A stretch of DNA of 64,000 bases from Kribbella steppae (GTDB lineage Bacteria > Actinomycetota > Actinomycetes > Propionibacteriales > Kribbellaceae): positions 678,269-742,268 of the forward strand of contig NZ_SLWN01000003.1 of assembly GCF_004342025.1 (NCBI RefSeq), written 5' to 3'. Positions 42,749 to 52,533 of this stretch are shown in pieces; positions within the stretch are counted from its first letter, which is position 1; every line of letters begins with the position of its first letter. The notes below the pieces were generated by a model. That model was not told the DNA's origin and did no database searches. It saw only the letters and a program-made list of their open reading frames with translations. A program made the position numbers and the translations under genes.

Positions 42749-43869
42749 AGTACCTCGACGAGTTCAGCGATCCGGTCCTGGCCAGGAAGCTGGTCGACCA
42801 GATCCACGCGACGGTGACGCAACCGTGGGCGATGATGGAGGTCTGCGGCGGCCAGACGCACACGATCGTGCGGCACGGGATCGACCAGTTGCTGCCCGAC
42901 GGTGTCGAGATGATCCACGGACCGGGCTGCCCGGTCTGCGTCACGCCCTTGGAAGTGATCGACAAGGCGCTCGAGATCGCCTCCCAACCGGACGTGATCT
43001 TCTGCTCCTTCGGCGACATGCTGCGGGTGCCCGGCAGCGGCCGGGACCTGTTCCGGGTCAAGAGCGAGGGCGGTGACGTGCGGGTCGTCTACTCGCCGCT
43101 GGACGCGCTCCGGCTGGCAAGTGAGAACCCGGACAAGCAGGTGGTCTTCTTCGGTATCGGCTTCGAGACGACCGCACCGCCGAACGCGATGACCGTCTAC
43201 CAGGCGAAGAAACTCGGCATCCCGAACTTCAGCCTGCTGGTCTCGCACGTCCGGGTGCCACCGGCGATCGAGGCGATCATGCAGTCGCCGTCCTGCCGGG
43301 TGCAGGGCTTCCTCGCCGCCGGCCACGTCTGCAGCGTGATGGGTACGGCGGAATACCCGGAGCTGGCCGACAAGTACGGCGTACCGATCGTGGTCACCGG
43401 GTTCGAACCGCTGGACATCCTGGCCGGGATCCTGCGCACGGTCAGCCAGTTGGAGCAGGGCGAGCACGTGGTCGAGAACGCCTACCGCCGTGCGGTCCGG
43501 GACGAGGGCAACCCGGCCGCCAAGGCGATGCTCGCCGACGTGTTCGAGACCACCGACCGGGCCTGGCGGGGGATCGGCATGATCCCGCAGAGCGGCTGGC
43601 GGCTGTCCGAGCGGTATCGGGAGTACGACGCGGAGTACCGCTTCCAGGTGCGCGACATCGACACCCAGGAGTCGACCGTGTGCCGCAGCGGCGAGGTGTT
43701 GCAGGGGCTGATCAAGCCACACGAGTGTTCGGCGTTCGGGACGCTCTGCACACCGCGCAACCCACTCGGCGCGACGATGGTGTCGAGCGAAGGCGCCTGT
43801 GCGGCGTACTACCTCTACCGTCGACTGCAGACCCCCGCGCCCGCTGAGGCGGTGGCGACCAGTGGCTGA
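42745..43869 (+). CDS. hypD: Hydrogenase maturation protein HypD
   Basis: A 374-residue Fe-S protein that holds the iron centre while CN and CO ligands are added. Motifs: [40 protein letters not shown] and the C-terminal cluster site with [10 protein letters not shown] and [15 protein letters not shown] overlap with hypC and a short overlap with hypE at its 3' end. Confidence 0.95.
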   Translation: MKYLDEFSDPVLARKLVDQIHATVTQPWAMMEVCGGQTHTIVRHGIDQLLPDGVEMIHGPGCPVCVTPLEVIDKALEIASQPDVIFCSFGDMLRVPGSGRDLFRVKSEGGDVRVVYSPLDALRLASENPDKQVVFFGIGFETTAPPNAMTVYQAKKLGIPNFSLLVSHVRVPPAIEAIMQSPSCRVQGFLAAGHVCSVMGTAEYPELADKYGVPIVVTGFEPLDILAGILRTVSQLEQGEHVVENAYRRAVRDEGNPAAKAMLADVFETTDRAWRGIGMIPQSGWRLSERYREYDAEYRFQVRDIDTQESTVCRSGEVLQGLIKPHECSAFGTLCTPRNPLGATMVSSEGACAAYYLYRRLQTPAPAEAVATSG

Positions 43870-44953
43870 GCAGGTGACGTTGCCGGATCCGGCGATGCCG
43901 GATCCACCGGACTTCGACGGGTGGACCTGTCCGATGCCGCTGCGGGACCACCCGAACGTCGTGATGGGGCACGGCGGTGGCGGTCAGATGTCGGCTGAGC
44001 TGATCGAGCATCTCTTCGTGCCGGCGTTCGCCAATCCGGTGCTCGGCGGCCTGACGGACTCGGCGGTGTTCACGCTCGGGGATGCCCGGCTGGCCTTCTC
44101 GACCGACTCGTTCGTGGTCCAGCCGCTGTTCTTCCCCGGCGGAAGCATCGGACACCTGGCCGTCAACGGCACGGTCAACGACCTTGCGATGAGCGGCGCC
44201 CAAGCGGCGTATCTGTCCTGCGGTTTCATCCTCGAGGAAGGTGTCGAACTGTCCGTCGTCGGCCGGATCGCTGCGGACCTCGGTGGGGCCGCCGAGCTGG
44301 CCGGGGTGACGATCGCGACCGGCGACACGAAGGTCGTCGATGCGGGCCACGGCGACGGCGTGTACATCAACACCGCGGGCGTCGGCCTGGTCCCGGCCGG
44401 AGTCGACATCCGGCCGCAGCGCGCGGCACCGGGTGACGTCGTCCTGGTCAGCGGTCAGATCGGCGTCCACGGCATCGCGATCATGAGCGTGCGCGAAGGG
44501 ATTTCGTTCGGCACCGAAGTGGTCAGTGACTGCGCGCCGCTGAACGGTCTGGTCGCGGCGATGCTCGCCGTGACCAACGACCTGCATGTCCTGCGCGATC
44601 CGACCCGCGGTGGCGTGGCGACCTCGCTCAACGAGATCGCCAAGGCGGCCGGGGTCGGTATCGAACTGACCGAGAGCGCGCTCCCGGTCCCGGAGGCAGT
44701 CGCCAACGCGTGCTCGTTCCTCGGCCTCGATCCGCTGTACGTCGCGAACGAGGGCAAGCTGCTCGCGATCGTGGCCCGGGAGGACGGGGACGCCGTCCTG
44801 GCGGGGATGCGGGCCCATCCGCTGGGCGCGGACGCGGCCGTCATCGGTGAGTGTGTGGCGGCCCATCCCGGCATGGTGGTGACGAAGACCGCCTTCGGTG
44901 CGACCCGGGTGGTGGACACCCCGATCGGAGAGCAGTTGCCGAGAATCTGCTAG
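43862..44953 (+). CDS. hypE: Hydrogenase maturation protein HypE
   Basis: A 363-residue PurM-like ATPase that dehydrates the thiocarboxamide received from HypF to thiocyanate. Motifs: [60 protein letters not shown], and the acceptor Cys as the last residue (PRIC). GTG 43862 overlaps the hypD end. Its TAG stop shares a CTAG with the stop of the convergent hypB gene. Confidence 0.95.
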   Translation: MAEQVTLPDPAMPDPPDFDGWTCPMPLRDHPNVVMGHGGGGQMSAELIEHLFVPAFANPVLGGLTDSAVFTLGDARLAFSTDSFVVQPLFFPGGSIGHLAVNGTVNDLAMSGAQAAYLSCGFILEEGVELSVVGRIAADLGGAAELAGVTIATGDTKVVDAGHGDGVYINTAGVGLVPAGVDIRPQRAAPGDVVLVSGQIGVHGIAIMSVREGISFGTEVVSDCAPLNGLVAAMLAVTNDLHVLRDPTRGGVATSLNEIAKAAGVGIELTESALPVPEAVANACSFLGLDPLYVANEGKLLAIVAREDGDAVLAGMRAHPLGADAAVIGECVAAHPGMVVTKTAFGATRVVDTPIGEQLPRIC

Positions 44954-45756
44954 CGGGCCGCGAGCCAGTCGTGCCAGCTGTCCAGTCCGTCGCCGCGGGT
45001 CGCGGAGACGGGCAGCATCTCCACGTCCGGTTTGACCTGGTGGATCAGGCCGAGGCAGAGGTCGACGTCGAAGTCGACGTACGGCAGCAGGTCGATCTTG
45101 TTCAGCAGGACGAGGTCGGCGGTGCGGAACATGTACGGGTACTTGGCCGGTTTGTCGGCGCCTTCGGTGACCGAGATGATCACCACCCGGGCCGCCTCGC
45201 CGAGGTCGAACAGGGCCGGGCAGACCAGGTTGCCGACGTTCTCGACGAAGACCAGCGAGCCGTCCGGCGGGGCGAGCTCGGTCAGGCCGCGGTCCAGCAT
45301 CTCGGCGTCCAGGTGACAGCCGGCGCCGGTGTTGATCTGGACCACCCTGCTGCCGGTCGCGCGGATCCGCTGGGCGTCGAGCCAGGTTTCCTGATCGCCT
45401 TCGATCACCAGCGTCTCGCGGTGGCCGGCCAGGTCGCGGACGGTGCGTTCCAGCAGCGTCGTCTTGCCCGAGCCGGGTGAGCTCATCAGGTTGATCGCGG
45501 TCACCGCGTGCTCGGCCAGTCGATGCCGGTTGGCGGCGGCCAGCAGGTCGTTCTTGGCCAGGATGTCCTGTTCGAGCAGCACCGTCCGCGTGCCGGCCTC
45601 ATGGCCGTGACCGTGACCGTGACCGTGTTCGTGTCCATGACCGTGGCCGTGGCCGTGCTCGTACGGGTGGTCGTGCTCGTGGGCTGTTTCGGGTCCGTCG
45701 ACCAGCGTTACCCGGGTGGTGCCGTCCTCACCCGAACAACCACAGGTGCTGCACAT
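44950..45756 (-). CDS. hypB: Hydrogenase nickel incorporation GTPase HypB
   Basis: A 268-residue GTPase for nickel insertion. The N-terminus has the high-affinity nickel motif MCSTCGC, followed by a His-rich stretch of alternating His/Gly (about residues 26-52) for nickel storage. G domain: SSPGSGKTTLL, EGDQETWLDA, VENVGNLVCPA, LNKIDLLPY. It is encoded opposite to hypFCDE and starts 1 bp after hypA ends, so hypA-hypB form a separate leftward operon. Confidence 0.95.
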   Translation of the reverse strand: MCSTCGCSGEDGTTRVTLVDGPETAHEHDHPYEHGHGHGHGHEHGHGHGHGHEAGTRTVLLEQDILAKNDLLAAANRHRLAEHAVTAINLMSSPGSGKTTLLERTVRDLAGHRETLVIEGDQETWLDAQRIRATGSRVVQINTGAGCHLDAEMLDRGLTELAPPDGSLVFVENVGNLVCPALFDLGEAARVVIISVTEGADKPAKYPYMFRTADLVLLNKIDLLPYVDFDVDLCLGLIHQVKPDVEMLPVSATRGDGLDSWHDWLAAR

Positions 45757-45757
45757 G

Positions 45758-46087
45758 TCATCGCACCTCCACCGAGACGATCCTCAGCTCGCGGCCGGAC
45801 AGGATGTCGAGTTCCGCGCTACCGCAGGCGCACAACATGATCGGATCGTCGAGCGTGAACTCCCGCCGGCACTCCCGACAGTACGCCCGGCCGGACGGCT
45901 CGTCGATGTCCAGCCGAGCGCCCTCCAGCCCGGTGCCGCCGGCCACGATCTCGAAGCAGAACCGGATCGAGTCGACGACCACACCGGACAACTTGCCGAT
46001 CTCCAACCGCACGGCCGCCACCGGTCCGTCGCCGATCTTGTCGGTGATGGCATCGACCACGCTCTCCGTGATGGCGAGCTCGTGCAC
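45758..46087 (-). CDS. hypA: Hydrogenase nickel insertion protein HypA
   Basis: A 109-residue HypA. Translation from GTG 46087 gives fMet-His-Glu-Leu, the required N-terminal nickel site (HELAITESVVDAI). The zinc site is two CxxC pairs (YCRECRREF, then LCACGSAEL). It delivers nickel with HypB, encoded directly downstream. A longer in-frame start would bury the essential His2 and was rejected. Confidence 0.94.
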   Translation of the reverse strand: MHELAITESVVDAITDKIGDGPVAAVRLEIGKLSGVVVDSIRFCFEIVAGGTGLEGARLDIDEPSGRAYCRECRREFTLDDPIMLCACGSAELDILSGRELRIVSVEVR

Positions 46088-46243
46088 ACCTGTGACGGTA
46101 GGCCGGGCCGCCGCGACGCGACAAGGCCGGAAGACACGGGAAAACCTGCACGTCGGCAAAGGCGTGGGTGGATACGCGGTGTGATCGGGTCCGTTCGGCG
46201 TCGTTCCGGGCAGAAATCGCGGTTCTCACCGCCTGCCGATTTA

Positions 46244-46258
46244 TATTGGTCACCAATA
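46244..46258. promoter_or_regulatory. 15-bp perfect palindrome in the hypA/subtilase spacer
   Basis: TATTGGTCACCAATA is a perfect palindrome around a central C, in the 311-bp gene-free spacer 46088-46398 between hypA and the subtilase gene. It is AT-rich against a GC-rich background and lies 140 bp before the subtilase start, a reasonable operator position. I see no ORF or other structure in this spacer apart from a weak GTTGC/GCAAC repeat at 46265-46280. Confidence 0.5.
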
Positions 46259-46398
46259 GTTACCGTTGCTTGCGGCAACCATATGGCGCGGCGGCGAAAC
46301 TGCCGGTGCGGTCGCTGTCGCCAGGCCGGTAAGGGGTCTTACCCTCCGGATGATCAGTCTGCGGTCCGCGGGGGGACCGCCCACTCCGGAGGGGAAGC

Positions 46399-49300
46399 AT
46401 GAGACGACGCCTGTCGCACGGTGCTGCGTTCGTTGCCCTGACCACCTTGATCGTCGCGTCCCTGAGGCCGGCGCCGGTCCAGGCCGCGACCGGAGAGGAT
46501 CCGCCGCCGACGCAGGGCGCGACCCAGGTCAAGACCGCCGTCGACGCCGTCCTGGCCAAGCTCGACCCCAAGCTGGAGACGAAGGTCAAGAAGGGCGAGA
46601 CCGCCCCGGTGGCCGTGTTCGCGACCGTCCAGGGTGACACCGCGCAGGCACGTGCGGTCCTCGACAACGCCCGCGTCGCGAAGTCCGGCGACACCGGCAT
46701 CGTGCTGGGGTCGATCCCCGTCCAGGCGCTGCCGAAGCTGGCCGCCGTACCGGGTGTGGTCTCCATCCAGCCGGTCGAGCTGGGCAAGACCGGCCAGCCG
46801 TTGACCGACCCCGATCCCGAGCTGCACCAGCCGCCGACCAAGGCCGAGCAGCAGGCCGCGGTCGCCAAGATCAAGACCGACGAGGTCCCGTACGACGAGG
46901 CGCCGCCGCTGCGGACGTCGAACTTCGACAAGCTCCGGCACCAGAACCTGCTGGACGCCAAGTCGCACAACTTCACCGGCGCCTGGAACGCGGGCTTCAC
47001 CGGTCAGGGCGTGACCGTCGGCGTCCTCGACGGCGGTACCGACTTCGGTCACCCCGACCTGCTGAACACCTGGCAGACCTGGACCGGCCAGACCGGTGCG
47101 AAGGCCGGCTGGAACGGCTGGCCGAAGGCCTTCGACCCGTACGGCACCCTGCAGTGGCTGTCCGCACCGGCGCAGATCGACCAGGGCCTGTCCTGGTACA
47201 CCAAGACCACTGCGGCGACGTGCAGTCGCACGGGTGCTTCGTGTGACGTCGACTTCGCCACGAGGACAGGACCGTCGCGCAACTTCAGCGCACCGGACGG
47301 CACGAACCAGCACACGTACGACTTCCCGTCGGCGTGGAGCAAGTCCGGCAAGGTCATGCTCGGCAGCCACCCCGACGACCACCTGCTGCAGCTGTACGGC
47401 GAGCGACCCGCATTCCTGGTGACCGACCCGCACACGGCCGGCGTCTACGACACCGTGTACGTCGACCTGGACGACGACCACTCGTTCGCGGACGAGAAGC
47501 CGGTCACCAAGACCTCTCCGGCGTCGTACCGGGACATGAACGGCGACGGCTACACCGACCTGTCCGGCGGCCTGCTGTATTACGTCTCCGACGGCAAGAC
47601 CCCGATCCCGGGGGGTCTGGACGCGTTCGGTGTGAGCGACACGTCGTACGGCTCCGGCCAGCTGCTGGCGTGGACCGGTGACTATGACCCGGCGATCGAG
47701 GGCCACGGCACCCTGACCGCGTCGAACATCGTCGGCCAGGCCGTCATCAATGGGAAGGCGCCGACGTTCAAGGACATCCCGGGCGGCAAGTACGCGGGCG
47801 CCGTACTCGGTGGTGCTCCGCATGCCAAGCTGGCGCCGTTCGGCGACATCTACCTCGGCTTCGACTTCTCCACCCAGTTCGGGTATCTGCTGTCCACCCG
47901 GCAGGGTGTTGACATCACCTCCAACTCCTACGGGCAGTCCGCCGTCGACAACGACGGCTGGGACGCGGCCAGCCAGGAAGCCGACGTCATCCACGACGGC
48001 TACAAGACAACCCCGCTGTTCTCCACCGGCAACGGTGCCCCCGGCTTCGGTACGACGGGCTCCGCGGCACCCACCGCCGGGATCGAGGTCGGCGCGTCGA
48101 CCCAGTTCGGCGGCACCGGCTGGGACTCGATCGTGCGGACCAGCCAGATCACCGACAACGACGTGATGGTCTGGTCCAACCGCGGCTTCGGGGCGAACGC
48201 CACCAACGGCGTCGATGTCGTTGCCGACGGCGCCTATGCGCCCGGTGACGCGACCCTGAACACCGTGCTCGACGGCCGGAACGCCTGGGTCAGCTGGGGC
48301 GGCACCAGCCGGTCCACCCCGGTCGCGGCCGGCGCGACGGCGCTGGTCTACCAGGCCTACGAGAAGGCGCATGGCGGGCAGCTACCGGCCGGCTTCTACA
48401 AGACCGCGAAGGACATCCTGAAGTCGTCCGCGAAGGATCTCGGGTACGACGCCAACGTCCAGGGCTCCGGTTCGATCGACGCCGGCAAGGCAGTGGCGAG
48501 TGCGGCCGGCCAGCGTGCTGTCGTGACGCCGTCGCAGTGGCGGGTCGGTGACTACCGCGGTACGGAGTACCCGGTGTTCGCCAATATCATCTCGCCCGGT
48601 GCGACCGACTCCCAGAAGTTCACCATCCAGGGTCCAGGCGCCTGGCAGGTCAGCGATCGGCAACTGGTCCGGACCGACAACACCACGTTCTCCTTCAACA
48701 GCAAGGATCTGAGCAAAGAGAGTACGTCGAACTTCAACGCACCCGACTACCTGATGGACCTCACCAAACAGGTCAAACAGCATCGCGACGCCGACCTGAT
48801 GGTGGTCAAACTCGAGTACCCACGGTCGGAGTTCGACGGTGACAACAACCTGACCGAGGACCAGGGCTGGCGGCTGCTCACTTACGACTGGACCGACGTC
48901 AACCACGACGGCAAGTTGTGGACGGACACGAACCACAACGGCGTCGTCAACCACACCGACAAGACGACCAGCTCGAATATCGACGGCTTCCTCGACCTGG
49001 ACTTCGCCAAGTCGGAGATGCAGCAGGGCGAGTACAGCCGGTTCATGTACCACCGGGCCGGCGCTAACGCCCTGCAGTCGTACGTCGCCGACCCGGCCAA
49101 GCGGATGGCGGACGGACTGTTCCTCGGCCTGCAGCACTCGGCCAAGAACACCTCCATCCCGGTCACCAACTTCACGATCTCGATCGACTGGTACAAGAAC
49201 AGCGACTGGAAGTGGGTCAGTACGCCGAAGGTCGCGAAGGGCTCGTTCACCGCGTCGATCAAGGTGCCGAGCAGTACGCCGTACGGGATGTACTCCGGTG

Positions 49301-50502
49301 CCGTCGTGCTGACCCGGGGTTCGGACTCGATGGTGGTGCCCGTGTCGGTCGCCGTCGCGGCGAAGGCGACGCAGGACGCGAGCGGCAAGATCACCGGGGC
49401 GATCACCTTCGGCGGTGACGATGTCGCGAAGGCGCAGAAGAATTACACCTACAACAATGGGTCGGTGTTCGGTGCGAACGACTGGACCTGGCGGGCCGAG
49501 TCCGGCGACTGGCGGTTCTTCTACCTCGACGTACCGAAGACACCGGCGGACGGCACGAAGTTCCTGGCCAACACGAGTTGGGAGGACTCGGGTCCGTACA
49601 CCGATATCGACACGTTGATCATGGGCCGGTCGGTGAACCACTTCCAGCTCGAACCCGACTCCGTGTTCGGGGCGCCGTACACCCTCGACACGGTCGGGAA
49701 GAGCCCGAACACCAACGTGCGTGCGGGTGTCTGGCGGTTCGACACGGCGACCGGCGGCCCGGCCGACGTGGTGACGGCGCCGGCACAGGAAGGGCTGCAG
49801 GCGGTCGCGTTGCACCAGGTCAGCTGGCAGGGCGACAAGTTCGACACCCCGTTCAAGGTGCAGTTGGGTAGTGCGTCCGTCTCACCGTCGTCCGTCGTAC
49901 AGACCGCGACCGGCGACACCGGTGGGTTTGACGTCAAGTTCGAGTCGAGTGTGCCGCTGGACGGGCTGAAGGCGGCCGCGTTCGGTCTCAGCCAGCCGAG
50001 TACGACGACCGAGGTGGCGCACCAGGACAACCCGGACGACCCGTCGACGGCGAGTGTGAAGCGGAACCTGACGCTGTCGCACGCATCCCGGCTGAGTGTG
50101 AGTACGGCGCTCGACAGCAACGATCTGGACCTGTACGTGGTCCGGGACGCCAACAACGACGGCGTCTTCTCCTCGTCCGAGATCGTCGCCTCGTCGGCCG
50201 GCGGTACGGCGAACGAATCGGTCGACCTGGTCAACCCGCCGGACGGCAACTACCAGATCTGGGTGCACGGATACTCCGTCGCCGGTACGCCGTCCTTCGC
50301 GCTGAACGTGAACGCGGTCCAGGGGAACGACCTGACCGTGAGCGGCCTGCCCACCGGCCCGGTTCCGGCCGGCACCCAGGTCAGCCTGCATGTCGACTAC
50401 ACCAAGGCGATGACGCCCGGCCAGACCTACAACGGCGAGCTGCTCCTCGGCCCGACCACGGCCCCCGCCGCCCTGTCCGTCCCGATCAAGATCACCAGAT
50501 AG
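46399..50502 (+). CDS. Large secreted subtilisin-like serine protease, S8 family
   Basis: A 1367-residue exported protease. Signal peptide with a VQA-A site at about 30; then an inhibitor-like prodomain (about 60-130). Catalytic residues Asp211 (GVLDGGTDFGHPDL), His436 (EGHGTLTASN) and Ser639 (GGTSRSTPVAAG) with oxyanion Asn in ITSNSYGQS. More than 220 residues separate Asp and His, a long insert containing a calcium-like DMNGDGYTD. The last 700 residues form several beta-sandwich modules with further DxDxDG-like loops (DVNHDGKLWTDTNHNG, DANNDG). Calcium-stabilised degradation of extracellular protein is the likely role. Confidence 0.92.
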   Translation: MRRRLSHGAAFVALTTLIVASLRPAPVQAATGEDPPPTQGATQVKTAVDAVLAKLDPKLETKVKKGETAPVAVFATVQGDTAQARAVLDNARVAKSGDTGIVLGSIPVQALPKLAAVPGVVSIQPVELGKTGQPLTDPDPELHQPPTKAEQQAAVAKIKTDEVPYDEAPPLRTSNFDKLRHQNLLDAKSHNFTGAWNAGFTGQGVTVGVLDGGTDFGHPDLLNTWQTWTGQTGAKAGWNGWPKAFDPYGTLQWLSAPAQIDQGLSWYTKTTAATCSRTGASCDVDFATRTGPSRNFSAPDGTNQHTYDFPSAWSKSGKVMLGSHPDDHLLQLYGERPAFLVTDPHTAGVYDTVYVDLDDDHSFADEKPVTKTSPASYRDMNGDGYTDLSGGLLYYVSDGKTPIPGGLDAFGVSDTSYGSGQLLAWTGDYDPAIEGHGTLTASNIVGQAVINGKAPTFKDIPGGKYAGAVLGGAPHAKLAPFGDIYLGFDFSTQFGYLLSTRQGVDITSNSYGQSAVDNDGWDAASQEADVIHDGYKTTPLFSTGNGAPGFGTTGSAAPTAGIEVGASTQFGGTGWDSIVRTSQITDNDVMVWSNRGFGANATNGVDVVADGAYAPGDATLNTVLDGRNAWVSWGGTSRSTPVAAGATALVYQAYEKAHGGQLPAGFYKTAKDILKSSAKDLGYDANVQGSGSIDAGKAVASAAGQRAVVTPSQWRVGDYRGTEYPVFANIISPGATDSQKFTIQGPGAWQVSDRQLVRTDNTTFSFNSKDLSKESTSNFNAPDYLMDLTKQVKQHRDADLMVVKLEYPRSEFDGDNNLTEDQGWRLLTYDWTDVNHDGKLWTDTNHNGVVNHTDKTTSSNIDGFLDLDFAKSEMQQGEYSRFMYHRAGANALQSYVADPAKRMADGLFLGLQHSAKNTSIPVTNFTISIDWYKNSDWKWVSTPKVAKGSFTASIKVPSSTPYGMYSGAVVLTRGSDSMVVPVSVAVAAKATQDASGKITGAITFGGDDVAKAQKNYTYNNGSVFGANDWTWRAESGDWRFFYLDVPKTPADGTKFLANTSWEDSGPYTDIDTLIMGRSVNHFQLEPDSVFGAPYTLDTVGKSPNTNVRAGVWRFDTATGGPADVVTAPAQEGLQAVALHQVSWQGDKFDTPFKVQLGSASVSPSSVVQTATGDTGGFDVKFESSVPLDGLKAAAFGLSQPSTTTEVAHQDNPDDPSTASVKRNLTLSHASRLSVSTALDSNDLDLYVVRDANNDGVFSSSEIVASSAGGTANESVDLVNPPDGNYQIWVHGYSVAGTPSFALNVNAVQGNDLTVSGLPTGPVPAGTQVSLHVDYTKAMTPGQTYNGELLLGPTTAPAALSVPIKITR

Positions 50503-50569
50503 GAGACAACTTTTCCGGCCCAGGCCGTATCAAGCTCTTCGTGAAGACCCTCCGAAAGGACTTTCCGAT

Positions 50570-51455
50570 ATGAGCGTGAAACGAGCCGCCGCCGTCGCCG
50601 CATCCGCCGTACTGCTGGGAGCGCTGGCAACAGGTCCCGGCGGTACGGCGGTCGCGTCGACGACCGCCGCCTGCGGGATCAACCCCGGCTCCATCACGAG
50701 CGGCGGTGACCTCGCTCACACGAGCATCACCGCCTCGACCCCGCCGACCGCCGAGCACAGGACCGGCAGGCACATGTTCACCCCAGGTCTCGCCCGGATC
50801 AGCTCGACCTGGACCTACACGGTCCTCAACCCGGTCGGTTACTACGACTCGGCCTACGTCGTGCTGGGTTCGTCGCTGTACTTCGCGCAGTACGGCGAGG
50901 GCACAGACAGCCGGCCGATCAACACGGTGAAGCGCATCGGTGGCGGCTGGGACAAGTTCACCGCGTTCGAGGAGTCGTTCTACTGGGGCACCACCAACCG
51001 GTCCACCAAGTACGGCCTGCGCAACGACGGGGTGTTGTTCCGCTGGTCGAACGGCTTCTCGAAGGTCAGCTCGTACCCCGGCTTCAGTTCGGTGAAGACG
51101 ATGACGCTGATCAGCGAGACCGCGACGTACGACACCTTCCTCGCCACCACCCGCGGCGGCGCTCTGTACACGATCCGCATCCCGGTCACGACCCCGATGA
51201 AGCCGGTCGTCAAGGTGGTCCGGGCGTCCACCTGGGGCAGCTTCGAGCACCTCGTCGCGGAGAAGCGCGGCGCGCAGAGCACCCTGCTGACCGCGATCGA
51301 CAAGGACACCGGCTCGGCCTACCTGTACGCCGTGGGGCACGCCAACGGCACCCGCGACGGTGATCAAGGGCCTCGGCAAGGTCCCGGGCACCTACAAGGA
51401 CCCCGTCTACTACCTCAACACCGCCGAAGGCAACGCGCCGTTGTTCGGCGAGTAG
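50570..51455 (+). pseudogene. Secreted protein gene with a +1 frameshift near its 3' end
   Basis: A signal peptide (residues 1-30, AVA-S) leads into a repeat-rich beta protein of about 260 residues (VVLGSSLYFAQYGEG, KYGLRNDGVLFRWSNGF, GALYTIRI), resembling a tachylectin/propeller-like fold. After GHANGT near 51350 the frame becomes nonsense, whereas the next frame reads on as ATVIKGLGKVPGTYKDP and ends at TAG 51453-51455, just before a terminator. Removing one C from the run at 51351-51353 would restore the protein at about 294 residues. This is a genuine mutation or a sequencing error. Confidence 0.75.
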
Positions 51456-51467
51456 GCCCGCAGAAGG

Positions 51468-51506
51468 AACGAGCCCCGGCGACCGTTGCGGTCGCCGGGG
51501 CTCGTT
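51468..51506. terminator. Strong bidirectional terminator
   Basis: A perfect 17-bp stem (AACGAGCCCCGGCGACC at 51468-51484 and its complement at 51490-51506) with loop GTTGC, between the convergent frameshifted gene and the Gly-rich membrane protein gene. Confidence 0.85.
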
Positions 51507-51516
51507 GTAGGTCGGG

Positions 51517-52356
51517 TCAGAAGTCTCCGCCGAAGTCGCCCCCGCCGAAGTCCCAGCCGCCGGAGTCGCCGCCGCCGAAGTCTCCGCCGAAGTCGCCACC
51601 GCCGTCACCGCCGCCGTCGCCACCACCGTCACCGCCGCCATCGCCGCCGCCTTCGGAGCCGGCCGCGTAGTCGCCGTACCCACCGCCGGCGAACATGCCG
51701 CCGAGCATGGTGCCGAGGAACATGCCGGTCATCACACCGCCGAGGGCGCCGAACATGCCCTGCGCGTACGGCGAGTAGGCCGGGCCGGCCTCCCAGTACG
51801 GAACTCGCTGCGGGCCGACCATGACCTTGCGGACATCCGGCTCGGCGCCGGCGCGGACCCGCTCGGCGTCGGCCGCGCAGGCCGGCACCTCACGCGGCGC
51901 GCCACCCGGCGGCGCCCAGCTCACGTCCTCGACGGACGGGCCGTGCTGCGGGTTGAAGAAACAGGACGGACGGCGCTGCGGCAGCGGCTCGCCGTTCACC
52001 CGGGCGCGCACACACGCCGCCGCGTAGCGGCCGTCCTCGAGGATCTCGATCACATGCTTGATCTCCTCGGCCTGGGTGACCTTGCCGACCGCTTCCTTGG
52101 CCGACTCGTAGGAGTCCAGGGCGCGCTGGTAGTCCTGCCGGGCCCCGTCACCGAGGTCCTTGCCGACCATGTCCAGATCCAGGTCCTGCAGTTCCTCACC
52201 GAACCTGGTGATGTCTTCGTCGGCGGTGCGCTTCACCGACTCGAGCTCAGCGGCGGTGATCTCGTGCTGCTTACGGCTCTGCAGCTGGGTCCGCCGGTAC
52301 GACCGGTATGCCAGAACAGCGATCACCACGAGCGCGATGATCAGGATGAGTTCCAT
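51517..52356 (-). CDS. Membrane-anchored protein with Gly/Asp repeat tail
   Basis: A 279-residue protein. N-terminal membrane helix (MELILIIALVVIAVLAY), a helical cytosolic domain (about 25-110, QHEITAAELESVKRTADEDI, YQRALDSYESAKEAVGKV), a central domain with Cys (PSCFFNPQHGP, VPACAADAERVRAG), a hydrophobic Gly/Met stretch (FGALGGVMTGMFLGTMLGGMF), and a tail of GGGD and GGDFGG repeats ending in FGGDF. The tail resembles those of bacterial TPM-like or Gly-rich membrane proteins. Function unknown. Confidence 0.8.
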   Translation of the reverse strand: MELILIIALVVIAVLAYRSYRRTQLQSRKQHEITAAELESVKRTADEDITRFGEELQDLDLDMVGKDLGDGARQDYQRALDSYESAKEAVGKVTQAEEIKHVIEILEDGRYAAACVRARVNGEPLPQRRPSCFFNPQHGPSVEDVSWAPPGGAPREVPACAADAERVRAGAEPDVRKVMVGPQRVPYWEAGPAYSPYAQGMFGALGGVMTGMFLGTMLGGMFAGGGYGDYAAGSEGGGDGGGDGGGDGGGDGGGDFGGDFGGGDSGGWDFGGGDFGGDF

Positions 52357-52533
52357 GACGGGCCTCTTCTGCCTCTAGGGCTGGTTTCGCAGGGCTTTAT
52401 GCCGAGCCTATCCAATCGCTCAACCGAATGGCGCCACGCAGGGTGACCGTAATCCCCCGAAAGCGATCACTCAGCGCGCATAATCGATTACCGCCGCCCA
52501 GCGACCGTCGTACCTCCGCCGGAAGGCAGTGCC

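Noticed and set aside
46354..48372. A 672-codon antisense frame across the subtilase gene
   Set aside because: The opposite strand encodes a complete S8 catalytic triad; the antisense frame has low-complexity GRR/LRD composition.
51360..51670. Pro-rich C-terminal tail (PPPSP repeats) of the secreted protein
   Set aside because: It arises from the antisense of the GGGD repeats of the next gene after a frameshift; the terminator at 51468 lies inside it.
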